DNA of 42,789 bases, from NCBI GenBank assembly GCA_019192485.1, contig JAHCMJ010000002.1, positions 1 through 42,789 on the forward strand, written 5' to 3'. The stretch's first letter is position 1; each line of letters opens with the position of its first letter. A model generated the notes under the pieces. It made no database searches and was not told the DNA's origin. It was given only the letters and a program-made list of their open reading frames with translations. Below, piece by piece: positions 10,333 through 20,388 of the stretch. This DNA is from Cyclobacteriaceae bacterium HetDA_MAG_MS6 (GTDB lineage Bacteria > Bacteroidota > Bacteroidia > Cytophagales > Cyclobacteriaceae). The translations under genes and the position numbers were made by a program.

Positions 10333-10860
10333 TTAATTCGAGTTTTGTTTTTGTTCTAAACCCAATTCTTCCAATACATAATCTGTATAGTCATGAATCG
10401 GATCGGTATAAATCATCACCAGATCTCCTGATTTATCAAAGACGATCTGTAAACGATTATTTTTTGCCACCCGCTCAACTGATTCAAATATCTTGTCCTG
10501 AACGGGTTTTATCAATTCTTTCTTCTTCAGAAAATAAAGGCCTTCAAATCCAAATATCTGTTTTTGTTGCTCCTTTATTTCACCCCAGCGACGATCGATT
10601 TCACTTTGCCTTTCTTCACGCATATCAACCGTCAACAATACCTCCTCCGCTTTGAGATTGGCCTCCATGCTCTGCACTTCCTGATACATCGCCTGTATTT
10701 CCTGCTCCCAACCTTTTGCCAACTTTTCAATCTCCGCCTGAGCCTCTTTGTATTCTGGCATCCTTCCGAGAATATAGTTTGTATCTACATACCCAAATTT
10801 CTGCGCAAAAGTACTCATTGCAGTTGTCGTCAGAAACACTAGTAGCCAGATTCGTGCCAT
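10333..10860 (-). CDS. OmpH/Skp family periplasmic chaperone (tandem paralog)
   Basis: Signal peptide plus KFGYVDTNYILGRMPEYKEAQAEIEK; coiled coil. Confidence 0.92.
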   Translation of the reverse strand: MARIWLLVFLTTTAMSTFAQKFGYVDTNYILGRMPEYKEAQAEIEKLAKGWEQEIQAMYQEVQSMEANLKAEEVLLTVDMREERQSEIDRRWGEIKEQQKQIFGFEGLYFLKKKELIKPVQDKIFESVERVAKNNRLQIVFDKSGDLVMIYTDPIHDYTDYVLEELGLEQKQNSN

Positions 10861-10863
10861 AAT

Positions 10864-13503
10864 TTATCTGATTTGTTGTCCGATGGAAAAATGGAACTGT
10901 GCTCCACTTGGCTCAAGTGCCCCAGGAAGGGCGTCAAACCCATATCCCCAATCTAACCCTAGCAGACCAAAAGCAGGCATAAAAATCCTCACACCCACAC
11001 CCGCTGATCTAAACAAGTTGTATGGATTATACTGAGCAAAGTCATTCCAGTTGTTGCCCCCTTCCATGAAGGATAACACATATATCGTCGCTGACGGGTT
11101 CAATGATACAGGATATCTCAGTTCCGTTACAAATTTGGTAAAGAACGTACCCCCATCGATACCATTGTCTATATCACGCGGAACAATAGAATTGTTCGGA
11201 TAACCTCGCAAACCAATTACGTCTGTACCCAGTAAGAAATTTTGACCTGTGAGTCCATCACCACCAAGTTGGAATCGCTCAAACGGCCCAACTCCAGCTT
11301 TTTTGGTATAAGATCCGATAAAGCCAAAATGTGCTCGCGAGGCGATCACCAAATCTCCTGCAACTTTCAAGTAATACTTGGCATCAAAATTCCATTTATG
11401 ATATTCCAGCCATTTGTAACGCTCTTCATTGTCAGCAGTCTCATAGTCTATATCCCTCCATAGGGAATATGGCGGAGTAAATGTGGTACTCAAGACCAAA
11501 GAAGAACCTTGCCTCGGATACATAGGATTATCCACCGAGTTTCTGGAGATAGTATTGTTAAAAGTAATACTATTCGCATCTCCGGTACTAAACCCAAGAG
11601 ACTGCCCGAAGTTGAATAGAGAGTATCGTTGTAGAGCTATCGAGTTACTCATCGTGAAGAAGTCATCTGGCCACTGCAATCTCCTGCCCAGACTTAGTGT
11701 CACACCTGTTACCTTAAATGAGCCAATAGTCTCATTTCTGGTCGTTATGCTTCTCTGCACAGAATGACTAAGGTTAATGCCAAAAGTATTTGGCTTTCTT
11801 CCTCCTAGCCAAGGTTCGGAAAAGCCAACAGAATAGCTTTGGAACCTACGCCCATTCGCTTGCATCCGCACAGAAAGCCTTTGCCCATCTCCCATAGGTG
11901 GGAAACGTTTGAAGCGAACAGCATCCTTCAGCGAAAAGTTGTTAAAGCTGACTCCAAGTGTCCCTACAAACCCGAAAGTTCCTCCCCAGCCTCCAGATAG
12001 TTCAATTTGATCACTAGGCTGTTCCACAAGTTTCCATTCGATATCAACTGTCTCATCTATTGGATTGGGCAGCGGAACAGGATTGACCTGCTCAGGGTCA
12101 AAGTAACCGAGTTGCGATAGTTCACGTTGGGTACGTATGAGCTCAGCTCTACTAAACTTTTGCCCTGGTAGGGTACGAATCTCCCGCAAAATAACATGGT
12201 CATTGGTTCTGTCATTACCACTCAACGTCACTTCATTGATTGTAGCCTGGGCACCCTCATAGATTCTCATTTCGACGTCAATAGAATCTTGTTCCACCCT
12301 TACCTCCACAGGGTTGACACTGAAAAACAAGTACCCATTGTCCATATATAGCGAGCTAATATCCGGACCGGTCGGGTTAAAATTAAGTTTCTTATTGATC
12401 AGCTCCAGGTCATATACATCTCCTTTTTTGATACCTAGGACGGCATTAAGCAAATTGTCATCGTGAACAAAGTTACCAGCCCAGTCCACCTCTCTGAAAT
12501 AGTACTTCTTTCCTTCGTCCAGATGAATATCCACGTTTAAATGCTTCTCATTGATCCCATATACAGTGTCAAGCGTAATTTCCGCATCGCGATACCCTTT
12601 TGAATTGTAGAAGGATATTATTGCCTCCTTGTCTGCCTCATAATCCTGCTCAATGTATTTGGGGGATTTGAATACCGCAATTTTAACCTGATCGGCTAGC
12701 CTATCTTTAAATTCCGCAACGGTAGCGGTATCCTTATGTGTGACAAAATGCACTAGATTTTTGGGGTTGAGTAGCTGGATAGAAGTTGCCAGCACTTTTG
12801 ATGGTAGTTTCACCCGTGGCAATTCGGCCGTTTTCTTTAGCTTTTTTCGGAGTTTAGCATCAGTAAAGTTCTCATTGCCAATAAAATTGATATTCCTGAT
12901 CTTCACCTTTTTCCCTCGATCTACCATGATCTTGATCTTCGCTCCATTTCCTATAAGCGTATCAGACTGTTGAACAATATTGACCTTAGCGTTTAGAAAT
13001 CCTTTAGATTCAAAAAACCGTGTAACGCTCAGTTCCGTATTCTTAATCAACACATCGGTAAGAATCCTACCTCGTACAAGTTCCACGTCACTTTCAAGCT
13101 CTGTTTTTTGTCCTCTTGTTACACCTTCAAATTCGTATCTGGTCAAACGCGGACGCTCGTTCATTTCTATGACCAACCAAATCTGACTACCTTCAATTTT
13201 GGAGGCATAAATCGATATGTTACCAATGATCCCTTGCTTCCAGAGTTTCTTGATAGCAGAGGAAATAGCCTGCCCTGGGATCTTGATCTTGTCACCTACT
13301 TTTAGGCCGGAGAGTGAAATTAGTGCGGTATTGTCAAGAAACTGAACTCCTTTAATTTCGATGCCGGCAATTTCGAATTCACGAGGACTAGAGTAGTTCA
13401 CTGAGAGCGAATTATCATTCCGGTTCCTATCTTGACCGAAAACCAGTTGACCAACTGAAGGAAGGCTGGAAGCAATTGCAATTACAATAAAAAGGACTCT
13501 CAT
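10864..13503 (-). CDS. bamA: Outer membrane protein assembly factor BamA
   Basis: 879 aa with POTRA repeats (IEIKGVQFLDNTALISLSGLKVGDKI, INFIGNENFTDAKLRK, VTLSGNDRTNDHVILREIRTLPGQKFS) and a C-terminal beta barrel with a VIGLRGYPN motif. Confidence 0.95.
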   Translation of the reverse strand: MRVLFIVIAIASSLPSVGQLVFGQDRNRNDNSLSVNYSSPREFEIAGIEIKGVQFLDNTALISLSGLKVGDKIKIPGQAISSAIKKLWKQGIIGNISIYASKIEGSQIWLVIEMNERPRLTRYEFEGVTRGQKTELESDVELVRGRILTDVLIKNTELSVTRFFESKGFLNAKVNIVQQSDTLIGNGAKIKIMVDRGKKVKIRNINFIGNENFTDAKLRKKLKKTAELPRVKLPSKVLATSIQLLNPKNLVHFVTHKDTATVAEFKDRLADQVKIAVFKSPKYIEQDYEADKEAIISFYNSKGYRDAEITLDTVYGINEKHLNVDIHLDEGKKYYFREVDWAGNFVHDDNLLNAVLGIKKGDVYDLELINKKLNFNPTGPDISSLYMDNGYLFFSVNPVEVRVEQDSIDVEMRIYEGAQATINEVTLSGNDRTNDHVILREIRTLPGQKFSRAELIRTQRELSQLGYFDPEQVNPVPLPNPIDETVDIEWKLVEQPSDQIELSGGWGGTFGFVGTLGVSFNNFSLKDAVRFKRFPPMGDGQRLSVRMQANGRRFQSYSVGFSEPWLGGRKPNTFGINLSHSVQRSITTRNETIGSFKVTGVTLSLGRRLQWPDDFFTMSNSIALQRYSLFNFGQSLGFSTGDANSITFNNTISRNSVDNPMYPRQGSSLVLSTTFTPPYSLWRDIDYETADNEERYKWLEYHKWNFDAKYYLKVAGDLVIASRAHFGFIGSYTKKAGVGPFERFQLGGDGLTGQNFLLGTDVIGLRGYPNNSIVPRDIDNGIDGGTFFTKFVTELRYPVSLNPSATIYVLSFMEGGNNWNDFAQYNPYNLFRSAGVGVRIFMPAFGLLGLDWGYGFDALPGALEPSGAQFHFSIGQQIR

Positions 13504-13504
13504 C

Positions 13505-14257
13505 TCAAATACTTACTTGTTCACTGGTTTTCCCAAATCTTCTCTCCCTCTTTTGATAAGCACTGATGGCCTCAACCAAGTGCTCTCTTCGAAAGTCCGG
13601 CCACAACACATCTGTAAAATACAGTTCGCTGTAAGCAGTCTGCCAAAGCAAAAAATTACTGATCCTCATTTCGCCGCTGGTCCTGATCAGTAGTTCTGGG
13701 TCTGGTATATTAGAGGTTGTCAAATGCGCGTTGAAAACTTCCTCATTCACGTCCTCAGTATTCAATTTGCCTTCACAAACTTCATTGGAGATCTTCTTGG
13801 TCGCTTCCAGTATATCCCACTTCCCACTATAATTCAATGCCAGAATCAAATTAAGCCCAGAGTTGCTTTCAGTTTTCTGTATGGCTGTTTGCAAATTCTC
13901 TTGAGCATCTCTCGGGAGTTTCGATATATCTCCTATCGACGTCAATCTAACGTTATTCTCTTGCAATGTCCCTATTTCTTCCTTCACCGTTGCAACAAGT
14001 AAAGACATCAGGCCATCTACCTCATATTTTGGTCGGGCCCAATTTTCAGTCGAAAAAGCGAAAAGTGTCAGATGCTCTACTCCTAATTCCGCAGAAAGTT
14101 CGGTGGTTTCACGAACAGCCTTAATGGCACTTTTGTGACCAAATAAACGAATGGCACCTTTGTTTTTGGCCCATCTGCCATTTCCGTCCATTATAACGGC
14201 GATATGCTTTGGTAAATTGTACTGATCAATCTGCTCTTTCATCACGGAAATCCTCAC
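13505..14257 (-). CDS. uppS: Isoprenyl transferase (undecaprenyl diphosphate synthase)
   Basis: HIAVIMDGNGRWAKNKG, LTLFAFSTENWARP, DPELLIRTSGEMRISNFLLWQTAYSELYFTDVLWPDF. Confidence 0.96.
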   Translation of the reverse strand: MRISVMKEQIDQYNLPKHIAVIMDGNGRWAKNKGAIRLFGHKSAIKAVRETTELSAELGVEHLTLFAFSTENWARPKYEVDGLMSLLVATVKEEIGTLQENNVRLTSIGDISKLPRDAQENLQTAIQKTESNSGLNLILALNYSGKWDILEATKKISNEVCEGKLNTEDVNEEVFNAHLTTSNIPDPELLIRTSGEMRISNFLLWQTAYSELYFTDVLWPDFRREHLVEAISAYQKRERRFGKTSEQVSI

Positions 14258-14326
14258 GCAAAATAAGGCACAAAAATGCCTCTTTTTTTGGTTATTTATA
14301 AGTGGTGCTCAGTGATTTAACGATTT

Positions 14327-15028
14327 TTAGCGTCTGAGAATAGATCTATTGGGAATGTAGGGAAAAGGACACGGTATTTTGTAAAGGATATAGCTAACCG
14401 AAATCCCCACGAAATAGTAGATATCATCATCTGCAGAGTTTCCCGATTGGAAGTCCTTAGACATCAAATCTGCCTCAGGCACTTTATCCAAGTGATCAAA
14501 AAATGTCTTGCGAACACCTATTTCTAAACCCGCAGAAAACTGTTTCCCAATTAAATGTTTGAATCCAAGACCAAAAGGCAAAACAGGCTGAATTCTGTTA
14601 AAATCTACTCCCACCTCACCAACATTATTCAACTTCGTAAATCCTATTCCCGCAAACGCGTAGGGAGACCATTTAATGAAAGACTTGTCCTGTTTATAAT
14701 CTAGAAAATGATACTCCAATGTCGATGAGGCCTCAAGAATAGTAAGGTCAAATTCGAAATCTCTGGCTTCAGCGAACGGATCAATTGGGTTTTTATCACT
14801 TCCACGTAGAAAACCAGCTGTAAAGCCCCACCTCACACTAAAAAAGCTTGAGAGATTCATGCGATGAAAGAGTAGAAATCCAGGCTTTGCCTGAGTGATA
14901 TCATATCCTCTGCCCAAATCCCCAGCGTAAGTCAGCGCACCAACACCTCCACCAAATTCTAAAAACTGTGATTTTGCAGAAACGTAGCTAGTCAGCAGTA
15001 AAACAAGAAATGCAAATTGCTTCAACAA
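14327..15028 (-). CDS. DUF6089-type outer membrane beta-barrel protein
   Basis: Signal peptide; FLEFGGGVGALTYAGDLGRGYDITQAKPGFLLFHRMNL; lies in the uppS/nadK cluster. Confidence 0.8.
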   Translation of the reverse strand: MLKQFAFLVLLLTSYVSAKSQFLEFGGGVGALTYAGDLGRGYDITQAKPGFLLFHRMNLSSFFSVRWGFTAGFLRGSDKNPIDPFAEARDFEFDLTILEASSTLEYHFLDYKQDKSFIKWSPYAFAGIGFTKLNNVGEVGVDFNRIQPVLPFGLGFKHLIGKQFSAGLEIGVRKTFFDHLDKVPEADLMSKDFQSGNSADDDIYYFVGISVSYILYKIPCPFPYIPNRSILRR

Positions 15029-15033
15029 ATAAG

Positions 15034-16116
15034 TTATCTAAACTTCGCAGTACTCCTCCTTGCACGACCTAGGATATAAGTCAGTCGTATCTGTGTTACA
15101 AAGTAAAAATCATCATTATCAGGATTACCACGTATAGCACCGTCATTACCTGAACCAAGATCTGTCGAGTAGAAATAGTCATTCCCATCCGAAAATGTAC
15201 TACTCCCAGAATTAAAATTCCGAGTTGAATTATCCAGAATAGCAATAGGCTCCACTGCTCTATCCGACATTACCCTGGCCAATTGGTTATCAAACTTTCC
15301 GAGGTCAACGTAGCTAGTACTGACATCATCTAAATAATCCGTAAAGGTATATCTCAATCCAAATTCTATTCCTGCATTAAAATTGCCAGGGAGACGGAGC
15401 GTTGCTCCAATAGATACCGGGACTGCAAACTGAATTCTGTCATATGGCTTATTCCCGGAGCCTTCAATAAATTGTCCTTCAGTACCAAGAGGCTGAAGAG
15501 CTACCCACTCGCCAGCTTGTGGAAGAGCTTCATTTGTCCCTGACTGATAATCAAAATCAGGCACTTTGCCCTTAGGGTTGTGGTGATAGATGGCTGCCCC
15601 TAAATAGAGATAGGCATTTATCGGTGTCCTCTGACTTGGTCCACCTCTATCTGGAAATAAATAAAACTCAAAACCAAGAGACACCTCTTTGATATCATTT
15701 CTGAAACTAAGGTTTCGTAAATACCTCGCATAGTTCTCCCCATCAGGATCAGAACTGGCTGTCACATCGTCCCCTTTTAATCGACCGCCATTAAATGCCA
15801 GCCTAATGGCAGCAGATTTATGAAATTTATACGCATACATAAAGCCGAAGCCGGGTCGCGTAAATGAAATATCGGTACTGGCAAAGCTGTTTACCGGAGC
15901 CAAGTCTCCAAAGTAGTTCATCGCATTGACACCAAAGCCAACATACTGATAAGGCCTGAAACGACCACGCACTCTACTGCCTCGATAAGATGAAACTTTT
16001 TTGCTTTTAGATCTTCTTCTTTTGTATTTCTTATACCTCCGTTGACCTAATGCATCCTCACTGACCAACAGCATGGCCAGGAATAATGAGAATATGACGG
16101 TAATTCTAAAATGCAT
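15034..16116 (-). CDS. DUF6089-like outer membrane beta-barrel protein (paralog)
   Basis: VGFGVNAMNYFGDLAPVNSFASTDISFTRPGFGFMYAYKFHKSAAIRLAF aligns by eye with the neighbour; basic Arg/Lys-rich N-terminal segment. Confidence 0.75.
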   Translation of the reverse strand: MHFRITVIFSLFLAMLLVSEDALGQRRYKKYKRRRSKSKKVSSYRGSRVRGRFRPYQYVGFGVNAMNYFGDLAPVNSFASTDISFTRPGFGFMYAYKFHKSAAIRLAFNGGRLKGDDVTASSDPDGENYARYLRNLSFRNDIKEVSLGFEFYLFPDRGGPSQRTPINAYLYLGAAIYHHNPKGKVPDFDYQSGTNEALPQAGEWVALQPLGTEGQFIEGSGNKPYDRIQFAVPVSIGATLRLPGNFNAGIEFGLRYTFTDYLDDVSTSYVDLGKFDNQLARVMSDRAVEPIAILDNSTRNFNSGSSTFSDGNDYFYSTDLGSGNDGAIRGNPDNDDFYFVTQIRLTYILGRARRSTAKFR

Positions 16117-16180
16117 TTTATTCTTGGATAATTAACACAAAAATATGAAATAGATTGTACGAAGCTAGTTTTTATTGCTT

Positions 16181-17050
16181 TTAATTTCTTTTATCGAGTC
16201 CCCAAGATAATTTGTTTCTAAGAGTTTCCAGAAACGAATTGCCTATAATTTTCACGAGTTTTAAATCAAAAGATGTTTTCTTGATCATCAGATTGATCTC
16301 ATGATCCACTGCCACCGATCGAGAATCCAGTGATACCAAATAACTTTTTTCTCTGGACTCCACGGTAAATGTCAATTCGCTATCTTCAGAAATGATCAAG
16401 GGCCTGACATTTAGATTATGGGGGCTGACTGGTGTGATGATAAAGTTCTTAGAATGAGGCATGACCAGTGGTCCGCCACAACTTAGATTATAGCCCGTAG
16501 ACCCTGTAGGTGTAGAGACCATTAGTCCATCAGCCCAATAGGTGTTTAAAAACTCTCCATCTAGAAAGCAGTTGATCACTATCATAGATGAAGTGTCCTT
16601 GCGGAGAATGGCAAATTCGTTCAACGCATAATTCTCCGCTCCAAACAGTGGTTGGGGCGTTTCCAGCGACAACAACGATCGATGCTCAATCTGAAATTCT
16701 TCTCTGAAAAGAGCATCTATTGCTTCACCTATATGTTCACGCGCGATTGATGCGAGGAAACCTAGTCGACCCGTATTGATGCCTAAGACAGGTATTTGCG
16801 CAGGCCCTACATGCGTCACAGTCTCTAAGAAAGTACCATCACCACCAAGGCTAATCACAAAATCTGCAGCTATAACAGACAAATCCGTATAGCTTGAGTA
16901 AGGCTGCAAATCATCCCCTAAATCAGAGTTTTTGAGTGTTTCTGATAAAAAAAGTTGATGCCCTTTCTCGGCAACTAAGTTTAAGACTTGCAGTATGTAC
17001 GGCTTTGATTCTTGGTCAAATACCCGGCCATGCACGGCAATGGTCAACAT
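16181..17050 (-). CDS. nadK: NAD kinase
   Basis: VISLGGDGTFLETV, GINTGRLGFLAS, STPTGSTGYNLSCGGP. Confidence 0.95.
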   Translation of the reverse strand: MLTIAVHGRVFDQESKPYILQVLNLVAEKGHQLFLSETLKNSDLGDDLQPYSSYTDLSVIAADFVISLGGDGTFLETVTHVGPAQIPVLGINTGRLGFLASIAREHIGEAIDALFREEFQIEHRSLLSLETPQPLFGAENYALNEFAILRKDTSSMIVINCFLDGEFLNTYWADGLMVSTPTGSTGYNLSCGGPLVMPHSKNFIITPVSPHNLNVRPLIISEDSELTFTVESREKSYLVSLDSRSVAVDHEINLMIKKTSFDLKLVKIIGNSFLETLRNKLSWGLDKRN

Positions 17051-17057
17051 CTATGTT

Positions 17058-17726
17058 TTAAAGCTTAAGGTACTTCATTAGGATATCGAGCCTTTCTTGC
17101 TCCTGCTCACTTGCTGGCGCCTCATTAAAGGACTCAGAGACCTTGTAACCATTTGTTTCTAAGACATTTACCAAATGCGATATTTCTTCTGTGTTGATCT
17201 TCAAGGTCAGGTTAATCTTAGAGGGATCATTAGGGTCAGTAATGAAATGGCTACTCAGTATTTTGGCATCATTAATTTCCACCAAGCGGCTAATCTCTGA
17301 AAGTGAATAGTCGCGATAATCTAGGGTTAATATGAGAATAGCTCCTGGAGTGCTGACTGAAGCCGATTGTGCAAAGGCCTCTATAACGTCCTCTACAGAA
17401 ATCACACCCATGTAGCTCCCTTGAAGATCATTTACAGCTACAAGCTTGACTTGATTATCATAAGCCGCTCTGAGGACATCATAGTAGTGTTTTGATTCTT
17501 CAACTATGCTTTCTTGAAACTGCAATTGTATCGACTCAACCACGTCATCATCCACCCAAGGTCCACTGAGAAGCATTGTCTCGCTAAGTAGTCCAAGAAA
17601 TTTCCCTTTATCCGCAACTGGCAACTCTGTCACCCGAAGCTCCTCCATCCACAGCCTTGCCTTGCCAATCTGATCCGTGGGCTTCAGAGGCGGTATAGTA
17701 TAGTTTATTAGATCCTTTGCTATCAT
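17058..17726 (-). CDS. CBS domain-containing protein
   Basis: Two CBS-type repeats (WMEELRVTELPVADKGKFLGLLSE; VKLVAVNDLQGSYMGVISVEDVIEAF) with a C-terminal ACT-like segment. Confidence 0.85.
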   Translation of the reverse strand: MIAKDLINYTIPPLKPTDQIGKARLWMEELRVTELPVADKGKFLGLLSETMLLSGPWVDDDVVESIQLQFQESIVEESKHYYDVLRAAYDNQVKLVAVNDLQGSYMGVISVEDVIEAFAQSASVSTPGAILILTLDYRDYSLSEISRLVEINDAKILSSHFITDPNDPSKINLTLKINTEEISHLVNVLETNGYKVSESFNEAPASEQEQERLDILMKYLKL

Positions 17727-17842
17727 AGTTGCTTCATACTCAGATCATCTCTTTGAGACCTACAGAATATACACTGTTCTGGTCGATAAGGCAACGCTGA
17801 ATACCAATATTTTGTTGCCAAAATAATCAATACAGCTAATTC

Positions 17843-18376
17843 TTATACGAAACGACCCTTCTCTTCAAATTTATCGATTGAGTCGAATATTTCTTTGAAA
17901 AAGGGAATAATATCTCCTACAACTCCAAAAGTCTTGGGGCCTATAAGCAGGATGTAGGGCATGATCACTGAGGTCTTCACATATTCATCCGGAAAGGAAA
18001 GACCGGCGGCATTCACCACCCAGAATATGATACTAAGGATCAAAGCCCACTTAAACACTGCAGCAAGTGCCCCCAAAATATTATCAAAAAGACCTAAAAA
18101 GGTCAGATGGACAATTTTCTTCAAGGCCTTAGCGACTAAATTGACTACGATTGATAGGCCAAGAAAAAGAGCGATGAACACTCCGACTGCAATGATTTCA
18201 TACCATTCGCTTTCGGAAAAGAATCGTGTCGTAACAGGGATCGTAAAAGTAATAGCGGCAAATAAGCCAATAAAAAAGGCTACTAATGAAAAGAGTTCAA
18301 CTATTAGACCTTTAGAATAACCTTTGAAGGCCGCTAACCCAAAAATGACAAGAAAAAAGATATCAAAGAGACTCAT
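17843..18376 (-). CDS. cvpA: CvpA family membrane protein
   Basis: 177 aa, N-terminal DIFFLVIFGLAAFKGYSKGLIVELFSLVAFFIGLFAA with further TM helices. Confidence 0.85.
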   Translation of the reverse strand: MSLFDIFFLVIFGLAAFKGYSKGLIVELFSLVAFFIGLFAAITFTIPVTTRFFSESEWYEIIAVGVFIALFLGLSIVVNLVAKALKKIVHLTFLGLFDNILGALAAVFKWALILSIIFWVVNAAGLSFPDEYVKTSVIMPYILLIGPKTFGVVGDIIPFFKEIFDSIDKFEEKGRFV

Positions 18377-18379
18377 TGA

Positions 18380-18829
18380 TCAGGTCAATAGACTCTTGGA
18401 TATTGCCGATATCGTTTTCCCATCAGCTTGACCTGCCAGTTTCTTAGTTGCCATTCCCATGACCTTACCCATATCTTGCGGACCACTTGCTCCAACTTGA
18501 TCTATAATCATTTTTACTTCTCTGGTTACGTCCTCCTCTGACATTTGCTTCGGTAGATATTTCTCAATAACTGCCAACTCCGCCTTCTCAACCGCTGCCA
18601 AGTCTTCCCGCTGCTGCTTGTCAAAAATTTCTATAGAATCCTTCCTTTGCTTGGCTGCTTTAGTCAGTAACTTGATCTCAGCATCCTGCGTAAGTCCATC
18701 GCCACCGCCTTTTTCCGTTTCGGCCAGGAGTATCAGCGACTTGATTGCTCTGAGAGCTCTCAACCTATCCTTCTCCTTATTCAACATGGCCTGCTTGATA
18801 TCTGATTCAATCTGTGATTTTAAGCTCAT
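18380..18829 (-). CDS. GatB/YqeY domain-containing protein
   Basis: SLKSQIESDIKQAMLNKEKDRLRALRAIKSLI...AVIEKYLPKQMSEEDV...DMGKVMGMATKKLAGQADGKTIS. Confidence 0.93.
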   Translation of the reverse strand: MSLKSQIESDIKQAMLNKEKDRLRALRAIKSLILLAETEKGGGDGLTQDAEIKLLTKAAKQRKDSIEIFDKQQREDLAAVEKAELAVIEKYLPKQMSEEDVTREVKMIIDQVGASGPQDMGKVMGMATKKLAGQADGKTISAISKSLLT

Positions 18830-18837
18830 ATTAAAAC

Positions 18838-18845
18838 TATTTTTG
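18838..18845 (+). promoter_or_regulatory. Candidate -7 promoter element (TATTTTTG) upstream of pdxJ
   Basis: Exact TAnnTTTG match 38 nt before the pdxJ ATG in the divergent yqeY/pdxJ gap; -33 element not convincing. Confidence 0.35.
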
Positions 18846-18882
18846 CTCTGGCATTATTAAATGACAGAACTGTATTAAATGA

Positions 18883-19596
18883 ATGACCAAACTTAGCGTA
18901 AACATTAACAAAATTGCAACGATCAGGAACGCCCGAGGTGGCAATAATCCAGATGTTGTTAAAATCGCCAAAGATTGCGAAAGGTTCGGAGCAGAAGGAA
19001 TAACGGTGCATCCAAGGCCGGATGAGAGACATATCCGGAAGAGTGATGTATTGGCTTTGAAAGATGTGGTGACTACAGAATTTAATATTGAGGGCTATCC
19101 TGACGATAGATTCATGTCAATTCTGGAGGAAGTTCGACCTATTCAGGCCACGCTAGTACCTGATCCACCAGGAGTTCTTACCTCTAATGCGGGGTGGAAT
19201 ATTGATGCAAACCAAAAGTTCCTGGTTGACATTATCAGGAAGATCCAGGATCTGGGAATAAGAACATCAATCTTTGTAGAACCTGACGTTGAGTCAATCG
19301 TCCAAGCACATGAAGTAGGTGCGGATCGTGTCGAGCTTTACACTGAACCTTATGCATCTACTTACATTTTGGATAAAACAAATGCTATAAAGCCATTTGT
19401 GATCGCCGCAACAAAAGCCAGAGAATTAGGCATCGGCCTCAATGCCGGTCACGACCTTGACCTTCAGAATCTCAAGCACCTGAAAGAAAACATACCTTGG
19501 CTGGATGAAGTATCCATCGGTCACGCGCTTATTTGTGATGCTCTTTACTTGGGACTGGAAAATACCATCCAGCTTTATCTACGTCAACTACAGTAG
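18883..19596 (+). CDS. pdxJ: Pyridoxine 5'-phosphate synthase
   Basis: [58 protein letters not shown]-type motif ([15 protein letters not shown]). Confidence 0.96.
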   Translation: MTKLSVNINKIATIRNARGGNNPDVVKIAKDCERFGAEGITVHPRPDERHIRKSDVLALKDVVTTEFNIEGYPDDRFMSILEEVRPIQATLVPDPPGVLTSNAGWNIDANQKFLVDIIRKIQDLGIRTSIFVEPDVESIVQAHEVGADRVELYTEPYASTYILDKTNAIKPFVIAATKARELGIGLNAGHDLDLQNLKHLKENIPWLDEVSIGHALICDALYLGLENTIQLYLRQLQ

Positions 19597-19607
19597 CCTC
19601 ATTAAAA

Positions 19608-20369
19608 ATGAAACTAAATTTTAAAGTACTAGGGAAAGGAAAACCTGTAATCATTTTACATGGTGTTTTTGGCTCTCTGGACAATTGGAAAACCATCGGC
19701 TCCGCATTATCGGAGGAGTATCAGGTATATCTAGTAGACCTTCGGAATCATGGCAAATCTCCTCATAGTGCAGATTTCAGCTATGCGCTGATGCGAGAAG
19801 ACATTGAAGGGTTTATGGACGATGAAGAAATCGAACATGCCTATGTTATTGGGCACTCAATGGGCGGCAAGGCCGCAATGGAATTTGCCACGACTAACGA
19901 GAACAGAGTGTCAAAACTTGTCGTAGTGGACATAGCACCAAAAAGCTATCCCCCGCATCATCAACAGATATTTGATGGATTTGGAGCAATAGATCTCTCC
20001 AATATTCAAAGTAGGGGCGAGGCCGATGCTGCCATGGCTACAGCTATTGAAGACTTTGGTGTCAGGCAGTTTATACTCAAAAATCTTGGACGCTCGTCGG
20101 ATGGCTTTTATTGGAAACTGAACGTAGATGGTATTCGCAATAATTCGGAAGAAATAGGAAAAGCTTTAGATAAGAACCGCAAATTCAAAAAACCCACTCT
20201 TTTCATCGGCGGTGAAAAATCAGATTACATTCAAGAAGCAGACTTGAGTTTAATCAAAATGCATTTTCCAAACTCGAAAGTCGAAAGCGTCGAAGGTTCA
20301 GGACATTGGGTTCATGCAGAGAAACCACAGGAGCTGCTAAGTCTAGTAAAGAAATTCTTGTCAGATTGA
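19608..20369 (+). CDS. Alpha/beta hydrolase (YbfF-like esterase)
   Basis: ILHGVFGSLDNWKTIG, DLRNHGKSPHS, GHSMGGKAAMEFA, C-terminal SGHWVHAEKP. Confidence 0.9.
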   Translation: MKLNFKVLGKGKPVIILHGVFGSLDNWKTIGSALSEEYQVYLVDLRNHGKSPHSADFSYALMREDIEGFMDDEEIEHAYVIGHSMGGKAAMEFATTNENRVSKLVVVDIAPKSYPPHHQQIFDGFGAIDLSNIQSRGEADAAMATAIEDFGVRQFILKNLGRSSDGFYWKLNVDGIRNNSEEIGKALDKNRKFKKPTLFIGGEKSDYIQEADLSLIKMHFPNSKVESVEGSGHWVHAEKPQELLSLVKKFLSD

Positions 20370-20388
20370 CTTCCATTATCTTTCACTA

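Noticed and set aside
14272-14298. AGGCA-caaaaa-TGCCT-CTTTTTTT hairpin as a plus-strand terminator
   Set aside because: No plus-strand gene ends nearby; it lies upstream of the minus-strand uppS and the stem is only 5 bp.
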